From Azoarcus sp031546845 (lineage in GTDB: Bacteria; Pseudomonadota; Gammaproteobacteria; Burkholderiales; Rhodocyclaceae), in contig JAVBJT010000001.1 in the NCBI GenBank assembly GCA_031546845.1, forward strand, positions 22,088-86,087: a stretch of DNA of 64,000 nucleotides. The letters are read 5' to 3'. This document shows, one piece after another, positions 35,481-47,564 of this stretch. The number at the start of each line of letters is the position of its first letter. Within the stretch, counting starts at the first letter, position 1. Position numbers and translations under genes: made by a program. Below the pieces are notes generated by a model. The model ran no database searches. It saw only the letters and a list, made by a program, of their open reading frames with translations, and had not been told where the DNA came from.

Positions 35481-36287
35481 TCAAGCGCGCGATCGAGGCA
35501 GAAAACAAAAACTGAGAAAAGCAATTGCCACAAGCATCAAAGTTCCAGGCTCAGGCACACTTGACGGCGGATTCGAGAACACGGAAGTCATGCCATAGAA
35601 AAAACCATCGTTTGTGCCGGAAACGGCTCCGGTCATCGTTGCACGACCCGTTGTTGTATCCAGCGTTGCAATACCCATCTGGAAACCCGCCTGACGATTC
35701 ACCCCGCCATATAATTGGCCGTCGATTTCGGTCATGGCGCCGACTCTCGGCCCTCCCGTGGAACCGATGAGCGTTCCGATACCCGTCAAGGTATCCAGGA
35801 TGTAGAGATTCACATCGCTGATCAAATACAGCGACGAAGAATTGTTGGAAAGCGAAATGACGGATGTGCCAACCCCGCCAGGCACTCCCGTTGCCCCGAT
35901 AAGCGATGAGGCGCCGGTTATTGCATCGATCGAATGCAGGCGCATTGAATAATCCAAGGCATACAGCGCGGAATTCGTCCCCCCAAAAATAAAAACGGGA
36001 AAGCCCGGCGAACCTATCCGTGTCAGCCCTCCATTGCTGGGATCGACAATGAAAATATTCGACCCACGGTATGAAGCGCTATAAATGGTATCGTTCAAAT
36101 TCACCAGGCCAACAAGCGTTTGCCCGGAATCCCCAAGCTGTGCAAACACCCCCGTTTCCATATCGAGAGTACCAAAACGACCAGTTTGCGTAGTCACATA
36201 CGCGACAGGCGCAGCGGAAGCATTGGTAATGGACATGGCCACGAGCGCCAAAACCGTGGCTATTACGTACATAAGAGAACGAAACAT
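35481..36287 (-). CDS. PEP-CTERM surface protein
   Basis: Exported protein of 268 residues destined for exosortase processing. It has a signal peptide (MFRSLMYVIATVLALVAMSITNASA) and a C-terminal sorting signal: VPEPGT, a hydrophobic helix (LMLVAIAFLSFCFL), then basic PRSRA. The body is made of repeated strands such as GRFGTLDMETG, GTLIGSTGG and IATLDTTTGRATMTG, suggesting a beta-propeller. GGAGG precedes the ATG. It lies 48 bases after the two-TM protein gene, probably in one operon. No exosortase gene is in this window. Confidence 0.92.
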   Translation of the reverse strand: MFRSLMYVIATVLALVAMSITNASAAPVAYVTTQTGRFGTLDMETGVFAQLGDSGQTLVGLVNLNDTIYSASYRGSNIFIVDPSNGGLTRIGSPGFPVFIFGGTNSALYALDYSMRLHSIDAITGASSLIGATGVPGGVGTSVISLSNNSSSLYLISDVNLYILDTLTGIGTLIGSTGGPRVGAMTEIDGQLYGGVNRQAGFQMGIATLDTTTGRATMTGAVSGTNDGFFYGMTSVFSNPPSSVPEPGTLMLVAIAFLSFCFLPRSRA

Positions 36288-36335
36288 GATCTACCTCCAT
36301 TGAACCAGTTATCGTGGGTGACTGAAAGGTGACTT

Positions 36336-37088
36336 TTATTTCGGGCTGATTGCGAATATCAACCCTGCAAGCTCGCTTGCCGACGCTGAATATTCCAAAG
36401 CGCCTATTTTTCGTTTAAAAGATTCACCATTATCGACATTGTCAATAGCGCTTGCAGTCAGATCAATGACGGCCATTGAATTTTCCTGTCGGGATACACC
36501 GGAATTCAAAGCCGTGGTCGCCGCCATCAACACAATGACGGACTGTATCGTGCGCTTCGTATCCGCCCCACTGACAAGAAACATTAAATCGAGCACTGAC
36601 CCATCCGACTTATTGACTGATCCGACAACAGAAAAACCGGGATGGATGACATGTGCAAACGTGTCATTTACAGTGCCTTTCTTAATATCCAACTCAGCCA
36701 GCCTGTAGTTCTTATCAACGTCAACTATCGCTGTGTTAAATCTCTTTCTAAATTCCTCCAGTGACACACCGAGTGTCTTTTTGGAGACCTTTTTCTTTGG
36801 GGCCGCCGGCTCTAAAGCCGTGGTTTGAAAGGGAGGTGGCGCGACCTCTGCAAGTTTATCCTGCGCGGATGCTTGCTCTCTTCGCCCACCATCCTTTACT
36901 GTCATTGCGGCGCCGGCCACGATGATCGCAATAAATGCCGCAGCGACACCCCCTAAAAACAACGCCCCGCGTTCAGGAACATCCCCGGTTTTTTTGCTTT
37001 TGAACAATGACGGCACAAGCAATCCGACAACGCCCACAATCAAGAAAGCAAGGCTGCAAAATTTGAAAAATATCGCGACGAATGCCAT
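36336..37088 (-). CDS. Uncharacterised protein with two N-terminal TM helices
   Basis: 250 residues. ATG 37088 was chosen because AAGGAG lies five bases upstream; a TTG two codons earlier is the alternative. Two TM helices (about 5-28 and 42-62) are joined by a short basic loop, then a Lys/Pro-rich linker (EPAAPKKKVSKKTLG) and a soluble C-terminal domain of about 140 residues (VSLEEFRKRFNTAIVDVD..., ending ELAGLIFAISPK). No known domain is recognised. Composition is AT-rich relative to the genome, suggesting acquired DNA. Lies between a small gene and a PEP-CTERM gene on the same strand. Confidence 0.75.
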   Translation of the reverse strand: MAFVAIFFKFCSLAFLIVGVVGLLVPSLFKSKKTGDVPERGALFLGGVAAAFIAIIVAGAAMTVKDGGRREQASAQDKLAEVAPPPFQTTALEPAAPKKKVSKKTLGVSLEEFRKRFNTAIVDVDKNYRLAELDIKKGTVNDTFAHVIHPGFSVVGSVNKSDGSVLDLMFLVSGADTKRTIQSVIVLMAATTALNSGVSRQENSMAVIDLTASAIDNVDNGESFKRKIGALEYSASASELAGLIFAISPK

Positions 37089-37134
37089 TTTCAACTCCTT
37101 TGCAATTTGTTTTGCTGAGTCGTTAATCAGGCTT

Positions 37135-37374
37135 TTATTTCTTACCCCTGAATTGATTGTTTATCGCATAATGCCCCGTACGCTCAGTCAATACTGCTTG
37201 CACGGCATTAAGCCTTGTTGCTGCGTCAGGGCGCGGAAGACCTGAGATTAGTGCTTTGTCATCGAGCGCATTATTTTTCCTTACTCGCGAATAGCGCTTA
37301 TTTCCGCGACATTCAAGCTCAGCCTGCTGTACTGTAAGCGACCAAGCTTCACCGAATTCTGCCGTAGGCACCAT
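37135..37374 (-). CDS. Small protein of unknown function, possibly 5'-truncated by frameshift
   Basis: 79 residues starting MVPTAEFGEAWSLTVQQAELECRGN. The opening resembles the mature start of small secreted DUF2511/YebY-like proteins (FGxxWP...LECRxGN), which normally carry a signal peptide. None is in frame here, and no ribosome site precedes the ATG. Just upstream on the same strand, another frame reads CRLSSGGASAEK and a third reads VKSKIYVIF, together resembling a signal peptide broken by two one-base shifts. It may therefore be a pseudogene. AT-rich context. Confidence 0.5.
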   Translation of the reverse strand: MVPTAEFGEAWSLTVQQAELECRGNKRYSRVRKNNALDDKALISGLPRPDAATRLNAVQAVLTERTGHYAINNQFRGKK

Positions 37375-37760
37375 TATTATTTTTCAGCCGAGGCGCCGCC
37401 AGAGGAAAGCCGGCAGTCTAATAAAATATTACATATATTTTACTTTTCACGTGAAATCCGCTAAGAGTTTAAATTTTTATTATTAACCATGAAATATTTT
37501 AGCGGGCACTAAAGTAAAGTGCTTACAGGCTAACTGTACAAGCTAATTTATTGCCATGTTAATAATGTAATTTTTCATTTACTCGAAATGCAATGTCTCT
37601 CCGTACTAACAGCATTTAGCGGAAAGCCCAATAAGCATCGTCGCTGCTTTCGTAGGCGCGCTTAGCGTCCTTATCGTTCACCCACGCGAAAAGATCACCT
37701 TGCTTGGCGCGTGGCATGGAAGAACAGGCGGTAACCGCTGGATCACCCCAGTAGGGGGTA

Positions 37761-37807
37761 CTTATACGGACTGGCGACTGTCTCGCCGCAGTCGGCTCAT
37801 ACAAGTT
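37761..37807 (-). repeat. Copy A of an imperfect 47-base direct repeat
   Basis: Pairs with 37974-38020 at 32 of 47 positions by eye; 13 of the 15 differences are transitions. On the minus strand both copies encode related peptides (LYEPTAARQSPVRI here), so this is probably decayed duplicated coding DNA. Confidence 0.5.
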
Positions 37808-37973
37808 TCATGCTGCTTTTTTATTGCTGTAATTATTCGATGCGTTTCCGGTGGCATCCCACCCATTACGGCTGCATCACCGCCAATTGGCGCGCGCACC
37901 CCAATACCACCTATCCGTCAGGGTATAGGTGGAGAAATTCAGCCTGCTCTCGTTTCGCCCCCGCCAAAGGGCG

Positions 37974-38020
37974 CTTGCATGGACCAGCGACTGTTCTGCG
38001 CCGGCCGGCTCATACAGATC
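37974..38020 (-). repeat. Copy B of an imperfect 47-base direct repeat
   Basis: Partner of 37761-37807. On the minus strand it reads LYEPAGAEQSLVHA, and that frame continues for about 30 more codons before a stop. Confidence 0.5.
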
Positions 38021-38347
38021 AAATACCGGACATAGCTATTCGACTTATCTTAAAAGTAGACATAGCGAAGTGGTTAATGTTTAGGCGATTATTTATCCAA
38101 ATCCTTACATAATTCTTACGTATACCCTCGATTCTTAAGTCATTGAAAAAACCTACGCTCTCGGAAATATCATTCGCCCCGAGCGGCGGGGAAATCGTTG
38201 AGGGATTCAGTGGGCGGGAAGACCGAGGAAAGGCGGGGTACGAGAAGGATGCAGGGTGGGCAGTTCAGGACAACAGTAAAAAATCTGACAAACCCCCTGC
38301 CCTGTACGCGCTAACATTGCACCTTGATTGCTTTTGCCGCACTTTTC

Positions 38348-38929
38348 ATGGCCGTAACCACCGCTGCTCTGTGTCCTCACTCTTCGATATCCACCGATGC
38401 CGCACGCGCCATCCGGGTATCGGTGGATACGGGGATAGGCGACAAGCTTGTACTGGCGTTTCGCCTCAGTGCCGATACCACCGCATTGCGCATTCCACCG
38501 CCCCTGCCCGCCGGGCCGGCGGATGGGCTGTGGCGGCAGACGTGTTTCGAGGCTTTCGCCGCCATCGCCACGGACGATGCGTATCGCGAATTCAATTTTT
38601 CGCCTTCCGGGCAATGGGCCGCCTATGCTTTCAGCGCTTATCGCGTACCCGCGCCCAACGCGGCGGTTTTGCCCGCGCCGCAGCTTGCCATCGCCCGCTA
38701 CGCACACTGCCTTGCGCTGACCGTTTCGCTGCCCGCCGCCGCACTGCCACCGCGCGCGCCCGGTGCCACACTGCGGCTCGGGCTGGCGACAGTCGTCGAG
38801 ACGAGTGACGGCGCGCTTGCTTATTGGGCGCTCGCCCACCCCGGCGAACGCCCCGATTTTCATCATCGCGACAGTTTCGCGCTGACTTTCGACTGGGCGC
38901 CCCTGCCCTCACCCTCGCCCGCCCTGTAA
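38348..38929 (+). CDS. DOMON-like domain protein of unknown function
   Basis: About 193 residues. ATG 38348 was chosen over an in-frame TTG at 38324 because the domain begins soon after (ALCPHSSISTDAARAIRVSVDTG). Conserved-looking segments include LWRQTCFEAFAAIATDDAYREFNFSPSGQWAAYAFSAYR and LATVVETSDGALAYWALAHPGERPDFHHRDSF, the pattern of the DOMON-like family found beside DUF1343 genes in proteobacteria. No catalytic residues can be named. It lies 11 bases before the NamZ-like gene, so the two probably act together. Confidence 0.8.
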   Translation: MAVTTAALCPHSSISTDAARAIRVSVDTGIGDKLVLAFRLSADTTALRIPPPLPAGPADGLWRQTCFEAFAAIATDDAYREFNFSPSGQWAAYAFSAYRVPAPNAAVLPAPQLAIARYAHCLALTVSLPAAALPPRAPGATLRLGLATVVETSDGALAYWALAHPGERPDFHHRDSFALTFDWAPLPSPSPAL

Positions 38930-38940
38930 TCCGATCCGCC

Positions 38941-40158
38941 ATGACCACGCTGCATACCGGCCTCGACCGCCTGCTCGCCACCCCTGCCCTGCGCCGCCCG
39001 CTCGCTGGCCGCCGCATTGCCTTGCTCGCCCATCCAGCCTCGGTCACGCGCGATCTGACCCACGCACTCGACGCGCTCGCCACCTTGCCCGATCTGCACC
39101 TCACGGCCGCCTTCGGCCCACAGCATGGCCTGCGCGGCGACAAGCAGGACAACATGGTGGAATCGCCCGATTTTCTCGACCCCCGGCTTGGCATCCCGGT
39201 TTTCAGCCTGTACGGCGAGGTGCGCCGGCCAACGGCGGCGATGATGGATAGTTTCGACGTGCTGCTGATCGATCTGCAGGATCTCGGCTGCCGCATTTAC
39301 ACCTTCATCACCACGCTACGCTACCTGCTCGAAGCCGCCGCCGCGCATGGCAAGACGGTATGGGTGCTGGACCGGCCCAACCCAGCCGGGCGGCCGGTCG
39401 AGGGCACGCGGCTGCGCCCCGGCTGGGAAAGTTTTGTGGGCGCCGGCCCGTTGCCAATGCGCCACGGCCTGACGATGGGTGAACTGGCACACTGGTTCGT
39501 CGCCACGCTGAAGCTCGATGTGGACTGCAAGGTGGTCGAGATGGCCGGCTGGCAGCCGGACGCCGCGCCCGGCTTCGGCTGGCCGGCGGGCGAGCGCAGT
39601 TGGATCAACCCCAGCCCGAACGCGCCCAATCTGTCGATGGCGCGCTGCTATGCCGGTACTGTGATGCTGGAAGGCACGACCTTGTCCGAAGGGCGCGGCA
39701 CCACGCGACCGCTGGAGTTGTTCGGCGCCCCCGATCTCGACCCACGCGCGTTGATCGAACGGATGCACGCTTTCGCACCGGATTGGATGCACGGCTGCCG
39801 GTTACGCGAGTGCTGGTTCGAGCCCACCTTCCACAAGCACGCGGGCCAACTGTGCGGCGGCGTGCAGATTCACGTTGAAGACCCCTCCCACTACGACCAC
39901 GCCGCCTTCCGCCCTTGGCGCCTGCAGGCGCTGGCGTTCAAGGCGCTGCGCCTGTTGCAGCCGGATTACCCGCTGTGGCGGGATTTTCCTTACGAATATG
40001 AGCACGACCGCCTCGCCATCGACCTCATCAACGGCGGGGAGTCGCTGCGCCAGTGGGTGGACGACCCCGCCACGACCGCCGCCGATCTCGACACGCTGGC
40101 GCAAGCGGACGAAGCAAGCTGGCGCCAGGAGCGGGAAGCCTTCCTTTTATACCGTTGA
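38941..40158 (+). CDS. DUF1343/NamZ-type protein (putative exo-beta-N-acetylmuramidase)
   Basis: 405 residues of the family whose Bacillus member NamZ removes terminal MurNAc from peptidoglycan fragments during wall recycling. The family segments are present: RIALLAHPASV, FGPQHGLRGDKQDNM, VFSLYGEVRRP, VLLIDLQDLGCRIYTFITTL, VLDRPNPAGRPVEGTRLRPGWESFVG, NPSPNAPNLSMARCYAGTVMLEGTTLSEGRGTTRPLELFGAP and YEYEHDRLAIDLINGG. No signal peptide is visible, so it is likely cytoplasmic. ATG 38941 follows the DOMON-like gene closely. Confidence 0.9.
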   Translation: MTTLHTGLDRLLATPALRRPLAGRRIALLAHPASVTRDLTHALDALATLPDLHLTAAFGPQHGLRGDKQDNMVESPDFLDPRLGIPVFSLYGEVRRPTAAMMDSFDVLLIDLQDLGCRIYTFITTLRYLLEAAAAHGKTVWVLDRPNPAGRPVEGTRLRPGWESFVGAGPLPMRHGLTMGELAHWFVATLKLDVDCKVVEMAGWQPDAAPGFGWPAGERSWINPSPNAPNLSMARCYAGTVMLEGTTLSEGRGTTRPLELFGAPDLDPRALIERMHAFAPDWMHGCRLRECWFEPTFHKHAGQLCGGVQIHVEDPSHYDHAAFRPWRLQALAFKALRLLQPDYPLWRDFPYEYEHDRLAIDLINGGESLRQWVDDPATTAADLDTLAQADEASWRQEREAFLLYR

Positions 40159-40295
40159 TTTTGTACCACTGAAGCAGCCCTCTTAAACAACACCGGCGCC
40201 AACAAAAGAGTATGCTAGCGTGGTTAAGGCCACCGGTCTTGCCCGCTCTTACCCCCTGCAGCCCTTGCCTCTCGCGCCCACATTTGACATCGCCA

Positions 40296-41810
40296 ATGGA
40301 AGACAAAAGCTACGTCTATCTGGTACGCCGCCTAGAATTAGATGCCGAGGAAAACCCCGGCGCTTTCCGCAAAAAAGTCATGCTGCTCGGCGGCAGCGCC
40401 TGCGCCGTTCTGGTGCTCGTTCTTGTTCTGCTTACCGTATTTGGCGGTATTGCCCTATCCTTCGTGCTCGACGGTGACAACCTCGTCGCCACCTTGTTCG
40501 CCGGGCTCTTCCTTCTCGGCATCGCCAGCCTGCTCTTCACTGTGCTGCGCGCTTTCCTGCTGCGCCTGCCGGAACCGGAAGGGATCGAAATCACTCCCGC
40601 GCAAGCGCCACGGTTATTCAAACTGCTCGAGCGCATCCGCGTCAAACTCAACGGTCCACCACTCACACGCGTCGTCATCGACGGCTCCTTCAACTCCGCC
40701 ATTGCCCAGATTCCGCGTTTTGGCCTGTTCGGCCACTACCGCAACCACCTTATCCTCGGCCTCCCCTTCCTCTGCGCCATGTCGACGCGCGAGATGACCG
40801 CCACGCTGGCGCACGAATACGGCCACTTGGCCAGCGCCCATGGCAAGCTCAGCGCCTGGGTCTACCGCCAGCGCGTCACCTTTAGCGCGCTGATGGACAA
40901 AGTCGCGGACACCACCGGAAATAACCCGCTCAACCGGCTGCTGTTCGCCGCCCTTGCCCGCTTCGCCCCTTACTTCAACGCTTACACCTTCGTCCTCTCG
41001 CGCCAGGACGAATACCAGGCCGATGCCGACGCCACCCGCCTTGTCGGCGCCTCGGCCAACGCCCGCAGCCTGTGCCGTGGCGAACTGCTCGGGCACTGGT
41101 TCAACGAAAGCTTCTGGCGCAGCCTTTACGACCAGACGAGCGACCATCCACAGCCCACCTTCATGCCCTATTCATCGCTACCGACCGCGCTCACCGCCAC
41201 TTATCACGACTGGGCCGCGCCCAGACAACTGAAAAAGGCGCAACGCAGACGCTCCGGGCTACACGACACCCACCCCTGCCTACGCGACCGCCTCCAGGCC
41301 ATCGGCGAAAAAGCCTGTCTGCCGCCACCCATCAAGCTCTCCGCCGCGGAAGACTTGCTCGGGCCGCTGGCGCACGCGCTAGCCAAGAAACTCGATACCG
41401 AATGGTGGCGCGACGAACTCCCGAACTGGCAGGCACAGCACCGGCAGCACACGGAAAACCGCGCCATGATCGCCAAGTTGAGCCCCCGCTCGCCGGATAC
41501 CCTGGCGCCACCGGAATTGCTCGAATTCGCCCACGCGCTGGCGGGGGAGCGGCAGACGAAAGAAGCCTGCGCCATCCTCGAACACCTGCTGGCACGCGAG
41601 GGCGGCCCCTTCCCACGCGCACGCCTGCTGTACGGCAAGATATTGCTGGAAACCGGTGACGACGCCGGCCTGTACCAGCTCCAGCGCACCGCCAGCGAGG
41701 ACTGGGGACTAGCCCACGAATGCGCCGAGTGCGGTTACGAATTCCTCTGCGCCAAGCAGGATGAGGAAACCGCGCAATCCTGGGCGGACAAGCTGGCCGG
41801 GCGTGACTGA
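40296..41810 (+). CDS. M48-family membrane metalloprotease
   Basis: 504 residues. ATG 40296 (MEDKSYVYLVRRLELDAEENPG) was preferred over an upstream frame extension. Two TM helices (about 28-55 and 63-88), then a zinc protease domain with HEYGH at 173-177 and a downstream Glu in RQDEYQADADA near 242 as third ligand. The C-terminal half (about 350-504) is a helical region resembling tetratricopeptide-like repeats. Substrates are unknown; relatives act in membrane-protein quality control. It is 137 bases downstream of the NamZ-like gene. Confidence 0.88.
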   Translation: MEDKSYVYLVRRLELDAEENPGAFRKKVMLLGGSACAVLVLVLVLLTVFGGIALSFVLDGDNLVATLFAGLFLLGIASLLFTVLRAFLLRLPEPEGIEITPAQAPRLFKLLERIRVKLNGPPLTRVVIDGSFNSAIAQIPRFGLFGHYRNHLILGLPFLCAMSTREMTATLAHEYGHLASAHGKLSAWVYRQRVTFSALMDKVADTTGNNPLNRLLFAALARFAPYFNAYTFVLSRQDEYQADADATRLVGASANARSLCRGELLGHWFNESFWRSLYDQTSDHPQPTFMPYSSLPTALTATYHDWAAPRQLKKAQRRRSGLHDTHPCLRDRLQAIGEKACLPPPIKLSAAEDLLGPLAHALAKKLDTEWWRDELPNWQAQHRQHTENRAMIAKLSPRSPDTLAPPELLEFAHALAGERQTKEACAILEHLLAREGGPFPRARLLYGKILLETGDDAGLYQLQRTASEDWGLAHECAECGYEFLCAKQDEETAQSWADKLAGRD

Positions 41811-41993
41811 CACCAGCCCACCCGCCTGATAGCGCCGCGGCAGCATCGTTGCGCCAACCGCCCTACCCCCGCGTCACCCCGATCACGGCTACCCAGCTCA
41901 AAACCTGACAAAAATTGTCGGAATAGCTAACAGAACAGAAAAATATTTTCTGAGCGAATAATAAATATTAATTAAAACATCGCATTAAACAAG

Positions 41994-42009
41994 CGGCACA
42001 CAGTTTGCA
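41994..42009 (+). promoter_or_regulatory. Sigma-54 promoter of the PEP-CTERM gene
   Basis: CGGCACACAGTTTGCA fits the sigma-54 consensus TGGCAC-N5-TTGC with exact -24 GG and -12 GC spacing. The -12 element ends 34 bases before the ATG at 42044, placing the start site near 42020. An AT-rich tract (about 41920-41990) upstream could bind an activator or IHF. rpoN is in the same window. Confidence 0.75.
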
Positions 42010-42043
42010 TAACGCTCCTCGCAACCCCAGCGAGGAGACCATC

Positions 42044-42826
42044 ATGCTGTCCCGCACCACACTACATACGATAACGGCCATCGCATTCACTGCCGGTTTC
42101 AGCGCGAACGTACAGGCTCTTCCCGTCTCTTTCACGGGATCGGCGGGCAGCCTTTCAGCCCAGGTCACGTTCGACGTATCGGGAAATCAGCTTTTGGTGC
42201 ATCTGGCCAATACCAGCTCGGGCGATCCGTCAGCGCCTGGCGACATCCTCTCCGGCGTCATTTTCAGCATCGGAGGCAATCCGCTACTCACCAAGACTTC
42301 CGCGATCCTTGCCCCCGGCAGCAGCGTCCTGCACGGACCCGCGACACCGACGGGCCCTGGCGGCGACGTGGGGGGAGAATGGGCTTACACGAATGCGCTG
42401 ACGGGTGCGTTTACAGGGCGTAGCGCCATCTATTCGTCCGGTTATTTCGATGGCAACGCGACGTTCAACGGCAACAATCTGCAAGGGCCCGGTAGCGTCA
42501 ACGGCATCCAATACGGCATTACGCCGCTCTCCGACGCGCCTGGCAACGACAACGGCGGGCTTTCGGGAGGGCTGATCAGCAATGCCGTGGATTTCATCCT
42601 CACAGGCCTTGCACCAGGCTTCGATCTTGCATCGATACAGAACGTGTCGTTCCAGTACGGAACATCCCTGACCGAAACCAATATCCCGGGCGGCTGCGCC
42701 GGTGTTTGCACGCCCAGAGACAACCAATTGCCCGAGCCTTCGTCGGTCGCCCTGCTGGCGGCAAGTCTGCTTGGGTACGGTTTTCTCAGGCGCGGGAAAT
42801 CTGGGAACAAGGCGGACCACGCTTAA
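42044..42826 (+). CDS. PEP-CTERM surface protein
   Basis: 260-residue exported protein. ATG 42044 follows GAGGAG and opens on a signal peptide (cleavage near VQA). The C-terminus has the exosortase signal: LPEPSSVALLAASLLGYGFLRRGKSG. The body is Gly/Ser/Asn-rich with four Cys near the end (GGCAGVCTP holds two). It resembles other cyanobacterial-type or betaproteobacterial PEP-CTERM exoproteins without enzyme motifs; a matrix or floc role is inferred from the class. Expression is probably from the sigma-54 promoter upstream, and it is followed by a strong terminator. Confidence 0.92.
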   Translation: MLSRTTLHTITAIAFTAGFSANVQALPVSFTGSAGSLSAQVTFDVSGNQLLVHLANTSSGDPSAPGDILSGVIFSIGGNPLLTKTSAILAPGSSVLHGPATPTGPGGDVGGEWAYTNALTGAFTGRSAIYSSGYFDGNATFNGNNLQGPGSVNGIQYGITPLSDAPGNDNGGLSGGLISNAVDFILTGLAPGFDLASIQNVSFQYGTSLTETNIPGGCAGVCTPRDNQLPEPSSVALLAASLLGYGFLRRGKSGNKADHA

Positions 42827-42882
42827 CCGGCCGGACGCGAAAACCAGCCGAACGCCCATTACCGGTTGATCTGGCACCGATT

Positions 42883-42909
42883 GCAAATGGGCGCTGAACG
42901 CGCCCATTT
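42883..42909 (+). terminator. Terminator hairpin after the PEP-CTERM gene
   Basis: Perfect 11-bp stem CAAATGGGCGC / GCGCCCATTTG with a 5-base loop, followed after 11 bases by T7. It probably ends PEP-CTERM transcription and may serve both strands, as metH ends to the right. Confidence 0.65.
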
Positions 42910-43066
42910 GTATTCAGGACATTTTTTTCTGGACCCCGCCATACCGAGGAAAAGCGTAAAAGAAAGCGACACCCCGCGCCAAAAAGCAGGCGCGGCGAAA
43001 CGCATAAATGAATCGCTATCGTTCTTCTGGCTCCTCGGCCGAGCGTTTGCCCCTCGCTCGGCAGAT

Positions 43067-46777
<3,711 letters not shown>

Positions 46778-46822
46778 GGCATATCTCAAAGTTCAACCGG
46801 CCACCGCGCGTAGCAAACGAAA

Positions 46823-46941
46823 ACGGCGCGGCAAACCCGGTGGTGGTTTGCGAGCGCCGTTGAAGATTGCCGAGCCTGGCCCGTTTCGGAAAACACGTTC
46901 GGAAAAAACGCGTTCTGAAAGAGTCGCAGCGCTCCTCGGCA
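46823..46941 (-). promoter_or_regulatory. SAH riboswitch with overlapping intrinsic terminator, upstream of metH
   Basis: On the minus strand, CCGAGGAGCGCTGCGAC (from 46939) and, after a variable hairpin, GCCAGGCTCGG then CAACGGCGCTC (to 46852) match the S-adenosylhomocysteine riboswitch core: P2 pairs CCGAG with CTCGG, and P1 pairs GAGCGC with GCGCTC. Directly after, ACGGCGC (46860-46854) can instead pair with GCGCCGT (46829-46823) around an inner GCAAACC/GGTTTGC stem, followed by TTTCGTTT: an intrinsic terminator. The shared GCGC bases make the two folds exclusive, so SAH binding should prevent termination and switch metH on. Confidence 0.88.
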
Positions 46942-46949
46942 GGGCTGTG

Positions 46950-46979
46950 AGTTTACCGAGCGCGCGGGGTTTTTGCCAA
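46950..46979 (-). promoter_or_regulatory. Candidate sigma-70 promoter for metH
   Basis: TTGGCA (-35, 46979-46974) and TAAACT (-10, 46955-46950) with an 18-base spacer on the minus strand. It would start transcription within about 10 bases of the riboswitch 5' end. Confidence 0.5.
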
Positions 46980-47014
46980 GTGCGTGCCAAGTGCAACGAC
47001 TTCAAGCGATAACG

Positions 47015-47539
47015 TCAGCCGCCGCGCACGAGGGATTGAATTTTCGCGCCCAGCTTCATGATCTTGACCAGCGTTTCCGGCTTCAGCCGCAGCATTTCAT
47101 CGCTCCAGCCAATCAGGATCGCCATCAGCGCATGCGTATCCTCGATACGCTTGCGCACATCGGGCGCCTCTTCCTTGAAATGCGGGTTGGACAGACAATC
47201 GCGCAGAACATCGAGCGTCGGATCGATTTCGCGCCGCTTGCGCCCAAGCACGATGGTGCGGAACAACTCCCACACATCGCCGGACGTCTCAAAATGGTCG
47301 CGGCGGTCGCCCAACACGTGCGTCATCCGCACCAAATCCCAGCCTTGCAGTTCCCTCAGGCTGTTACTGACGTTGGAGCGGGCGATGCCGAGCGTTTCTT
47401 GAATTTCCTCGGCATGCATCGGTCGCCCGACCAGGTAGAGCAAGGCATGAATCTGCGCCACCGAGCGATTGACCCCCCAGCGGGAGCCCATCTCCCCCCA
47501 GTGCAGCACGAAGCGTTGAGCAACGGGTTTGAGTTCCAT
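47015..47539 (-). CDS. GbsR/MarR-type winged-helix transcriptional regulator
   Basis: 174-residue DNA-binding protein. Its helix-turn-helix region (AQIHALLYLVGRPMHAEEIQETLGIARSNVSNSLRELQGWDLVRMTHVLGDRRDHFE) is characteristic of the GbsR subgroup of MarR-like regulators, several of which respond to choline or other osmolyte signals. A C-terminal helical part (about 100-174) probably mediates dimerisation. Target genes are unknown; a palindrome 26-37 bases upstream of its start may be an autoregulatory site. Confidence 0.88.
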   Translation of the reverse strand: MELKPVAQRFVLHWGEMGSRWGVNRSVAQIHALLYLVGRPMHAEEIQETLGIARSNVSNSLRELQGWDLVRMTHVLGDRRDHFETSGDVWELFRTIVLGRKRREIDPTLDVLRDCLSNPHFKEEAPDVRKRIEDTHALMAILIGWSDEMLRLKPETLVKIMKLGAKIQSLVRGG

Positions 47540-47564
47540 GGCGCGAGGGAAAATTTCTCTTCTT

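Larger units (their letters stand above)
37375..38347. other. AT-rich gene-poor stretch with coding debris
   Basis: About 970 bases with markedly low GC, especially 37420-37620. No intact gene is recognised. A 62-codon minus frame (37616-37804, TTG start) and a second minus stretch (37974-38020 onwards) share a related segment and look like decayed copies of one coding sequence. Inverted repeats such as CCGCTAA...TTAGCGG (from about 37458) are also present. Confidence 0.5.
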
